DNA from: Chloroflexota bacterium | GTDB taxonomy: Bacteria > Chloroflexota > Limnocylindria > QHBO01 | DNA length: 5,787 nt | Direction: 5' to 3' | Assembly: GCA_005879815.1 (NCBI GenBank) | Contig: VBKA01000159.1 | Span: forward strand, 1-5,787 | In this document: positions 1 to 5,014 of the stretch, piece by piece | Numbering within the stretch: position 1 is the first letter of the stretch | Layout: each line of letters starts with the position of its first letter | The notes under the pieces: generated by a model | What the model was told of the DNA's origin: nothing | What the model saw: only the letters and a program-made list of their open reading frames with translations | The model's database searches: none | Translations under genes and position numbers: made by a program

Positions 1-2316
1 GCCCGTCTGCCCGCCGAGACCCGCTCGGTCCTGGCCGACGCCGCGGTGCTCGGCCGCAGCTTCAGCCTGCGGGACCTGTCGGCGGTGCGGTCGCGCCTCG
101 ACCAGCAGGAGCCCGCGCCCGGCTCCCTGGCGGACGCTCTCCAGCCGGCCGTCGATGCCGGCCTGCTGCTCCCGCAGCCGGAAGGCGCATCGGCCGATTA
201 CACCTTCACGCACGAGCAGGTGCGCGAGTTCGCCATGGCTGAGCTGAGCCAGGCACGACGGCGGGGGGTGCATCGGTCAGTGGTCGATCTGCTTCTCGAA
301 GGAGGCGACCCTTCTCCAGCCGCACTGCCGCTCATCGCGCGGCACGCTCTGGCGGCGGGTGACACGGAGCGAGCGGCTCGCCTGTCGATCGATGCAGCCA
401 AGGCCGCACTGCAGGCCAATGCCCCGGAAGAGGCGCTCCGCATCATCGAGCAGGCGCTGCCAATCGTGACCGCCTCACAGGATCGCCGCGAACTGCTCTG
501 CGCGCGCGACGATGCCTACTCCGTCCTGCGCAACATCTCCGAGCGGCTCGAGGGTCTCGCGGAGCTTTCCGCGCTGGCCGAGGCGCTGGGCGATCCCACG
601 CTGGAACTGGACGTCCAGCTGCGCCGCGCGGCGGCGCTGCGGCTTTCCCACGACGAGGACGCCGCGGCTGACCTTGCGCGCCGGGTCCGCGACCGCGCGG
701 CGGCGCGGGGCGACGAGGGGACCGAGCTGCGCGCCGACCTGGAGCTCGGCCAGGCGCTCCTCCGCTCACCGCTGGGCGAGTCCTTTGGCGCGGCGGCCAT
801 CGAATCCGACCTGCCTGGCGCCGAGCAGGCGTACCGAGACGCGGCCCAGCTTGCCGAGCGGCTGGGGAACGACTGGGCGCTGGCGGCGGCGTCGCGCGAA
901 GTCGGCACGATCATGCTCAGCAGCCTGCGCCTGTGGTTCGGGCAACAGGCGCATTCCGGCCGGATTTTCGAGCTCCTGGGCAGGGTCACGGCGGGCGAAG
1001 CCGTGGAGGTCGTGCTGGACTCCACCGAGGTCGGTCCAACAGCTCGCGAGATCCGCCAACTCCTGGAGCGCGCGCTGAGCCTGTTCGAGCGGATCGGCGA
1101 TCGGACCGGGGTGATGTCGACGGTGATCGCCATGGCCTACGTCAACTACGCGCCGCTCATTCACATCAGCTCCTCGGCGCGCCACCTCGAGGAGATTCGG
1201 CGGGTCACCAACCGCATGTCCAACCTCGTGACGGAGAGCGAGCGCGCCCGCTCGGAGCTCCAGCTCCTGTACGGCGTCCACCTGTACGCACGAGCCAAGG
1301 TGGTCCCGGACCTGATGATCGCGCGAGGGGTCGAGGCGCATCGAATGGCGAAGGTGCAGGGTGACCGATCGGTGGAATTCCTGGCGGCGGGCGGCGTAGC
1401 CCTTGCCGAGCTTGACATGGGCAACCTTGCGGAGGCCGAGCAGTGGCTCAGTCGCGCGGCCGCAACCCTGGCCGCCTCACCCACCCCGCTGAGGGCGCGG
1501 CATTTGGAGACGTGGCGCGGTCTAATGCGTGCCGCCCACGGAGATGGGGCTGGGATGCGCGACCACCTCGAGCGTGCGGTGAAGATGGCGACGGAGCTTG
1601 GCCGGCCGGCGGCGCGCTGCGAGGCGCTTGCCCGGCTCGCCCTGAGCGCGGCGACGCTGGGCGCGGCCTCCAATGACGCCGAGCTCCTGGACCTCGCCGA
1701 ACGCACCGCCAACGAGGCGATGCAGCTCAACACCACGTTCCCCGGCCACCCGCCGTGGGGCGCGCAAGGTGCCGCGGCACTCGCAACGGTGGCGATGACG
1801 CGCGGGGAAGTCGAAAAGGCAGCCGGGTTCGGCGGACAGGTCGTCGGCTACGTCCAGGCAGCAGATCGGGAGGACCTGGACCTGGAGTTCCTGATTCCCG
1901 CCAGCCGGGCGATCTTCGCCGGTGGGCCGCCCGAGACGCAGGCCATGGTCCGCGGCTACCTCCTGCTGCTGCTCTCTCGCATCGTCCAGGGGACCGTCGA
2001 CGACGAGCTGCGCGTCAAGTGGCTTCGCGGGCCGGTCGGGAGACAGCTCGCCGAGCTTGCGGGTCCGATCGATGAGCCGATGGCGCCGTCCGGCGCGGAG
2101 ACCGGGCAGGCGGAGACCGCCGCCCCGCCGCTGGACGACGTGGACCGCCGCCTCCTGCACCTGCTGACCCAGGGCAGCACCAACGGCGAGATGGCGAACG
2201 AGCTGGCGCTCGACGAGGGAGCTGTCGCACAGCGCCTGGCGCGCCTGCTCGCCAGCATCGGCGCGTCCAGCCGGGCGCAGGCGACGTCGTTCGCCTTCCG
2301 CGGCATCGGCGCCTGA
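1..2316 (+). CDS. LuxR-family ATPase/TPR transcriptional regulator, C-terminal part (5' end outside window)
   Basis: The frame is open from the first base (ARLPAETRSVLADAAVLGRSF), so the GTG at 46 is an internal valine and not the start; 771 residues are visible. Counting from the window edge, residues 1-85 match the winged-helix tail of AAA_16/MalT-like ATPase modules: the 'LPAE..VL..AAVLGRSF' block, then 'YTFTHEQVREFAMAEL' at about 67-82. Residues about 100-690 are Ala/Leu/Arg-rich helical repeats that look like degenerate TPRs. A Pro/Ala/Glu-rich linker follows, then residues 711-771 align with a LuxR/GerE helix-turn-helix (LLHLLTQGSTNGEMANELAL, ending in GASSRAQA). Family members are large signal-responsive transcription factors in which ATP binding and the repeats control a DNA-binding tail. 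The Walker motifs, and any N-terminal cyclase domain of the kind some relatives carry, would lie upstream. The HTH is divergent: the usual L-T-x-R-E entry reads L-D-D-V-D. The ligand and target genes are unknown. Confidence 0.88.
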   Translation, partial: ARLPAETRSVLADAAVLGRSFSLRDLSAVRSRLDQQEPAPGSLADALQPAVDAGLLLPQPEGASADYTFTHEQVREFAMAELSQARRRGVHRSVVDLLLEGGDPSPAALPLIARHALAAGDTERAARLSIDAAKAALQANAPEEALRIIEQALPIVTASQDRRELLCARDDAYSVLRNISERLEGLAELSALAEALGDPTLELDVQLRRAAALRLSHDEDAAADLARRVRDRAAARGDEGTELRADLELGQALLRSPLGESFGAAAIESDLPGAEQAYRDAAQLAERLGNDWALAAASREVGTIMLSSLRLWFGQQAHSGRIFELLGRVTAGEAVEVVLDSTEVGPTAREIRQLLERALSLFERIGDRTGVMSTVIAMAYVNYAPLIHISSSARHLEEIRRVTNRMSNLVTESERARSELQLLYGVHLYARAKVVPDLMIARGVEAHRMAKVQGDRSVEFLAAGGVALAELDMGNLAEAEQWLSRAAATLAASPTPLRARHLETWRGLMRAAHGDGAGMRDHLERAVKMATELGRPAARCEALARLALSAATLGAASNDAELLDLAERTANEAMQLNTTFPGHPPWGAQGAAALATVAMTRGEVEKAAGFGGQVVGYVQAADREDLDLEFLIPASRAIFAGGPPETQAMVRGYLLLLLSRIVQGTVDDELRVKWLRGPVGRQLAELAGPIDEPMAPSGAETGQAETAAPPLDDVDRRLLHLLTQGSTNGEMANELALDEGAVAQRLARLLASIGASSRAQATSFAFRGIGA

Positions 2317-2319
2317 GTG
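2314..2319 (+). other. Abutting in-frame stop/start junction (TGA then GTG)
   Basis: The regulator's TGA (2314-2316) is followed without a gap by GTG (2317-2319), and both genes lie in the same reading frame. No Shine-Dalgarno-like purine run is visible in the preceding 20 bases. The second protein is therefore most simply made by termination-reinitiation, that is, translational coupling. A second in-frame GTG at 2329 is an alternative start. Occasional readthrough of the TGA would give one regulator-ferredoxin-cyclase polypeptide; that is only a formal possibility. Confidence 0.6.
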
Positions 2320-3063
2320 GCAGGCTGCGTGCTCAGAGCGCGGGTCGACCGACACAAGTGCATCGGTGCCGGGAACTGCATCACCCTGGCGCCCAGCGCC
2401 TTCGACTGGCTGGCCGGCGAGTACGGCAAGGCTGAGGTGGTGGGTCCTGAGACGATCGAGGACGAGCTCCTCCTCGCCGCAGCGACCGCCTGTCCCACAT
2501 CGGCGATCGTTGTCGAGGAGGTGGAGGACCTCCTGCCCTGGCAGCTGCGCGGCAAGGCCGGTCCTTCCCGTCGCGTGCTCAAGACCTTCATGTTCACCGA
2601 CATCGTGGGCTCCACCAATCTCGTCGAGGTCCTGGGCGATGAGGCCTGGGAGACGCTCCTGCGCTGGCACGACGCCACCCTCCGCGAGCTGTTCGCCTCG
2701 CACCTGGGCGAGGAGGTCTCCTCCACGGGCGACGGGTTCTTCGTGGGCTTCGATTCGCCGGAGCAGGCCCTCACCGCGGCCGTCGCCATCCAGCGCCGGC
2801 TGGCCGAGCATCGGGCCAAGAACGGGTTCGCGCCACAGATCCGGATTGGCCTGCACGCCTCGGACGCGACGCAGACGGGGGCGCAGTTCACCGGCAAGGG
2901 CGTCCATGAGGCCGCCCGGATCGCCGCCATGGCTCTTGGTGGCGAGATCCTGGCCAGCGCTGCGACCGTCGCGGACAGCCAGGTCTCGACGTCCGGTGCT
3001 CGCAGCGTGATGCTCAAGGGCCTGTCCGAGCCGATGGAGGTCGTCGCGGTCGATTGGCGCTGA
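2317..3063 (+). CDS. Ferredoxin-class III nucleotide cyclase fusion protein
   Basis: This is a 248-residue, apparently soluble protein. Residues about 8-70 form a small single-cluster ferredoxin: C15-x5-C21 (KCIGAGNC), then C59-P60 (ACPTSAIVVEE). The middle ligand position is Ala18, a pattern typical of [3Fe-4S] ferredoxins that serve actinobacterial P450s. Residues about 86-248 form a class III adenylate/guanylate cyclase domain. Metal-binding aspartates are D95 (FTDIVGST) and D139 (STGDGFF), and the transition-state arginine is R201 (VHEAAR). By alignment the base-selecting positions are S135 and Q190 in place of Lys/Asp, and H197 stands where Asn is usual, so the product (cAMP, cGMP or other) is uncertain. 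The start is GTG 2317, abutting the upstream stop. GTG 2329 would give MLRARVDRHKC, closer to the usual ferredoxin N-terminus. It is probably co-transcribed with the upstream regulator. Redox control of cyclase activity by the cluster is inference. Confidence 0.9.
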   Translation: MAGCVLRARVDRHKCIGAGNCITLAPSAFDWLAGEYGKAEVVGPETIEDELLLAAATACPTSAIVVEEVEDLLPWQLRGKAGPSRRVLKTFMFTDIVGSTNLVEVLGDEAWETLLRWHDATLRELFASHLGEEVSSTGDGFFVGFDSPEQALTAAVAIQRRLAEHRAKNGFAPQIRIGLHASDATQTGAQFTGKGVHEAARIAAMALGGEILASAATVADSQVSTSGARSVMLKGLSEPMEVVAVDWR

Positions 3064-3084
3064 GCGCATCACGCGCGGCCCGCC

Positions 3085-3116
3085 CTCCACGTGCTGCGCG
3101 CTCCACGTGCTGCGCT
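3085..3116. repeat. Tandem 16-bp duplication
   Basis: CTCCACGTGCTGCGCG (3085-3100) is followed directly by CTCCACGTGCTGCGCT (3101-3116), 15 of 16 bases identical. Each unit contains the palindrome CACGTG. It lies 21 bp after the ferredoxin-cyclase stop and its last three bases overlap the left arm of the large palindrome. It could be a slippage duplication or a paired protein-binding site; the sequence does not decide. Confidence 0.8.
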
Positions 3117-3230
3117 CATGACGTGAGCCTTACGACCGAGCAACGGCGTTCCTCGGTCGCCAGGTCAGTCGCGCCTAACCCATGGACCGAGGAACGCCTC
3201 CACCTCGGTCACAGGGCTCATGAGGTGAGC
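3114..3230. repeat. Long interrupted palindrome between convergent genes (possible bidirectional terminator or palindromic repeat element)
   Basis: The two halves of this 117-bp segment pair in register over three helices. 3114-3131 pairs with 3213-3230 (18 positions, two mismatches, three G-T). 3134-3140 (GACCGAG) pairs with 3204-3210, 7 perfect. 3145-3158 (GGCGTTCCTCGGTC) pairs with 3185-3198, 14 perfect. The apical loop is 26 nt (3159-3184). An alternative fold gives two small hairpins: 3133-3140 with 3152-3159, and 3185-3192 with 3203-3210. The outer arms are also direct repeats, GCTCATGACGTGAGC (3114-3128) and GCTCATGAGGTGAGC (3216-3230). Its place between two converging genes suits a bidirectional transcription terminator, but no T-run follows either arm and it is larger than usual. 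A dispersed palindromic element or a structured RNA remains possible. Confidence 0.7.
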
Positions 3231-3263
3231 ACGCGTCGATGGGCGGCGGGGGATGGCAGGCTG

Positions 3264-4805
3264 CTACTGGACGGCGAAGAGGTGCCACTCCCCGGGCACG
3301 CCCTTGAGGGCATGGCGCCCGGCATCGGTCAACGGGACGCCGTCGGAGAGCACGTCAGCCAGGTCGCTCGAAACGAGGATCTGATCGTCGCCGGCCTCGC
3401 CCATCACCCGTGCCGCGGCGTGCACCGCGAGTCCGCTGACCTGCTCCCCGCGCATCTCCACGTCCCCGATGTGCAGGCCCGTTCGCACCTGCAGCCCCAA
3501 CCCCCGCACCGAATCCCGGATCGCCGCTGCGCAGCGGACGGCGGCCACAGGGCGATCGAAGGCGGCGAAGAACGCATCTCCGGCCGTGTTCACTTCGCGC
3601 CCGCGGTGCCGGGAGAGCTCCTGGCGGACGGTGGCGCGGAATCGGTCCAGGAGGTCACGCCATCGTTCGTCACCCAGGTCCACGATCGCCTGTGTCGAAC
3701 CCACGATGTCGGCGAAGAGCAACGTCAGGCGAGCGCGGGCTGGCAGGAATCTGTCGACGAGGGGTCGAATCCTGCGCCGCATCGGTCCAAATGCAATCCC
3801 GGCCCCCAATCCGAGGCCAGCGGTGACCAGCTCCGAGCGTTGGTGAAAGACCGATTCCACCCCTCGCTGGGCCACGACGTCCGCGATTCCAAAGATCACC
3901 AGCAACACCACCGCGACCGCGCCGTACACGACGGTCCTGTTCAGCAGCAGGTCGAGGTCATAGAGCCGATAGCGCAGCATCGCGACCGCGAACGAGGCCG
4001 GCATGGCAATCCCGAAACCAATGATCGTCGCGATCGTGACCACGATCCCAGCGCTGGCCGGCAGTAAGAAGAGAGCGATCAGGGTGAGGATGACGTTGCT
4101 CAGGACCGAGAAGGCGACCGCGTATGCCACCCAGCGCAGCTGGAGCCGCTCGTCTCCGGTCGACAGACGGAGCCGGACGACGACTGAGGCGCCCGCCAGA
4201 GCCAGGATGGCCAGTCCACCCAGGAAGAGGCCGTACCCCACGGGCCCCTCGCTGATCGACTTCATGGCGGCGACGCCGGTAGGGTTTGCGATGCTGACTG
4301 GCCCCTGACTCGAGAGGAGCTCCGGATCGAGCATCGTGGTGACCAGCAGGGCGGCCGTGAGAAGGGCTCCAGCCCACGCGACAAGGCGCCAGCGGTCCGA
4401 AAGGAATCGCCCGTTCGGAATGAGCAGCAGCGCCAAGGTAGCCAGGCCGGCCGGGTAGACGAGGCTGTCGGTCAGGTTGCCGATCCAGGGAATCCAGGGC
4501 GAGAAGGGCGCTCCGGGCTGGGTCAGATTGGCGTAGCGGGTGTACTGGATGGTGGCGCCGGGAATGGCGTTGCAGAGCGAGATAGCTAGGAAGACCCATC
4601 CGAGCGGGTTCGTGGGGAGTCGCGAGGCGACCAGCCCTCCGACGAACGCAAAGCCGATGGGCAGCACGATCTCGATCAGGTTGGCCTCATCGATGTTGCG
4701 GATGCTCGCGCGGTTCAGGAAGACGAGCACGGCCGTCGTGGCGACCACCGCGAGGATCAGGCCCGTCAGTGGCCATGCCAGGATCGCCGCTCGTCGCAAT
4801 GTCAT
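3264..4805 (-). CDS. Membrane-anchored class III nucleotide cyclase with histidine-kinase-type sensor module
   Basis: This is a 513-residue protein from an ATG at 4805, ending in TAG. Residues 1-340 hold about nine or ten hydrophobic segments (near 9-29, 43-61, 68-86, 113-129, 141-157, 190-210, 226-248, 253-275, 291-311 and possibly 325-340). Landmarks there match the N-terminal module of many actinobacterial and Chloroflexota sensor kinases: NPLGWVFLAI (66-75), LLIPNGRFLSDRWR (127-140), LRYRLYDLDLLLNRTVVYG (277-295) and PMRRRIRPLVDRFL (341-354). In place of a kinase, residues about 358-513 form a class III cyclase: metal aspartates D366 (FADIVGST) and D410 (TAGDAFF), and arginine R466 (VHAAAR). 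N406 and Q455 occupy the base-selecting Lys/Asp positions and H462 the usual Asn. The basic N-terminus and an even helix count would place the catalytic domain in the cytoplasm. The start has no clear Shine-Dalgarno and may be leaderless. The gene converges on the ferredoxin-cyclase. The signal sensed is unknown. Confidence 0.9.
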   Translation of the reverse strand: MTLRRAAILAWPLTGLILAVVATTAVLVFLNRASIRNIDEANLIEIVLPIGFAFVGGLVASRLPTNPLGWVFLAISLCNAIPGATIQYTRYANLTQPGAPFSPWIPWIGNLTDSLVYPAGLATLALLLIPNGRFLSDRWRLVAWAGALLTAALLVTTMLDPELLSSQGPVSIANPTGVAAMKSISEGPVGYGLFLGGLAILALAGASVVVRLRLSTGDERLQLRWVAYAVAFSVLSNVILTLIALFLLPASAGIVVTIATIIGFGIAMPASFAVAMLRYRLYDLDLLLNRTVVYGAVAVVLLVIFGIADVVAQRGVESVFHQRSELVTAGLGLGAGIAFGPMRRRIRPLVDRFLPARARLTLLFADIVGSTQAIVDLGDERWRDLLDRFRATVRQELSRHRGREVNTAGDAFFAAFDRPVAAVRCAAAIRDSVRGLGLQVRTGLHIGDVEMRGEQVSGLAVHAAARVMGEAGDDQILVSSDLADVLSDGVPLTDAGRHALKGVPGEWHLFAVQ

Positions 4806-4813
4806 CGGGCGCG

Positions 4814-4819
4814 ATGCTA
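4814..4819 (-). promoter_or_regulatory. Possible -10 element of a leaderless promoter for the membrane cyclase
   Basis: On the minus strand TAGCAT ends 8 nt before the ATG at 4805. No purine-rich ribosome binding site lies between them, the arrangement expected of leaderless mRNAs, which are common in high-GC phyla. A -35 candidate (GCTGAC, 4835-4840) sits only 15 bp upstream and is weak. This is a pattern match only. Confidence 0.22.
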
Positions 4820-4885
4820 GCGCCCCGAGGGAGCGTCAGCGCTGGTCATCACCCCCGCGCTACATCCCATGCCGCGTGCATCAAC

Positions 4886-4940
4886 CCATTTCAGATAGTC
4901 GTGCAGTCGTCTCAGACGAGGAGACGAAGAACTGAAATGG
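4886..4940. repeat. Nested inverted repeat in the divergent control region
   Basis: The perfect 9-bp arms CCATTTCAG (4886-4894) and CTGAAATGG (4932-4940) flank 37 bp. Inside them lies a second perfect 7-bp pair, TCGTCTC (4907-4913) and GAGACGA (4921-4927), with a 7-nt loop. AGTCGT also occurs twice, 8 bp apart (4897-4902 and 4905-4910). The element lies between two divergent starts, 81 bp from the cyclase start and 75 bp from the hydrolase start, a suitable place for a shared operator. The rest of the 4806-5014 gap shows only short symmetric sites (CAGCGCTG at 4837-4844; GAGTC/GACTC at 4972-4976 and 4982-4986) and no gene. Confidence 0.6.
4907..4919. promoter_or_regulatory. Operator-like 13-bp palindrome
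   Basis: TCGTCTCAGACGA is a perfect palindrome around one central base, with 6-bp half-sites, in the centre of the nested inverted repeat. Short palindromes of this kind in divergent promoters are typical targets of dimeric repressors such as TetR, MarR or GntR types. No such regulator is encoded in the window, so its partner is unknown. Confidence 0.4.
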
Positions 4941-4941
4941 A

Positions 4942-4967
4942 CTGACGGGAAGAAGCTTCCTGACGGG
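4942..4967 (+). repeat. CTGACGGG direct repeats flanking a GAAGCTTC palindrome
   Basis: CTGACGGG occurs at 4942-4949 and again at 4960-4967, 18 bp apart start to start, with the perfect palindrome GAAGCTTC (4952-4959) between them. The set lies 48-73 bp upstream of the hydrolase start, where a promoter or activator site would be expected. A -10-like TAGAGT follows at 4970-4975, but no well-spaced -35 is evident, so I do not call a promoter. Confidence 0.35.
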
Positions 4968-5000
4968 CGTAGAGTCAGGTGGACTCCAAGGATCCCGGGC

Positions 5001-5006
5001 GAGGAG
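5001..5006 (+). promoter_or_regulatory. Ribosome binding site of the hydrolase
   Basis: GAGGAG ends 8 nt before the ATG at 5015, a good Shine-Dalgarno match at normal spacing. It fixes the hydrolase start and is the only strong ribosome binding site seen in the window. Confidence 0.75.
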
Positions 5007-5014
5007 AACGACGC

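Noticed and set aside
46..48. GTG at 46 as the start of the regulator
   Set aside because: The frame is open to the window edge, and the residues before 46 (LPAETRSVLADAA) belong to the conserved ATPase tail, so the true start is upstream.
2318..2328. TGGCAGGCTGC shared with 3254-3264
   Set aside because: It is a single 11-bp match in GC-rich DNA with different flanks and no symmetry, best explained by chance.
1522..3090. Long minus-strand open frame (522 codons) across the regulator and the ferredoxin-cyclase
   Set aside because: It is antisense to two genes with clear family motifs. Its translation is Arg/Gly/His-rich without a recognisable domain, as expected of a shadow frame in GC-rich DNA.
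3133..3210. CRISPR-like reading of the repeated GACCGAG/CTCGGTC units
   Set aside because: There are only two diverged units, with no uniform spacers and no cas genes; the pairing is better explained by one large palindrome.
3064..3263. tRNA or classical rho-independent terminator in the convergent gap
   Set aside because: No cloverleaf or T-loop consensus was found, and neither arm of the palindrome is followed by a T-run, so only a tentative terminator role is suggested.
3054..4067. Long plus-strand open frame (337 codons) over the convergent gap and the membrane cyclase catalytic domain
   Set aside because: The minus strand here encodes an intact cyclase domain with metal-binding and catalytic residues. 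The plus-strand product has low-complexity His/Arg/Gln composition and no motif.
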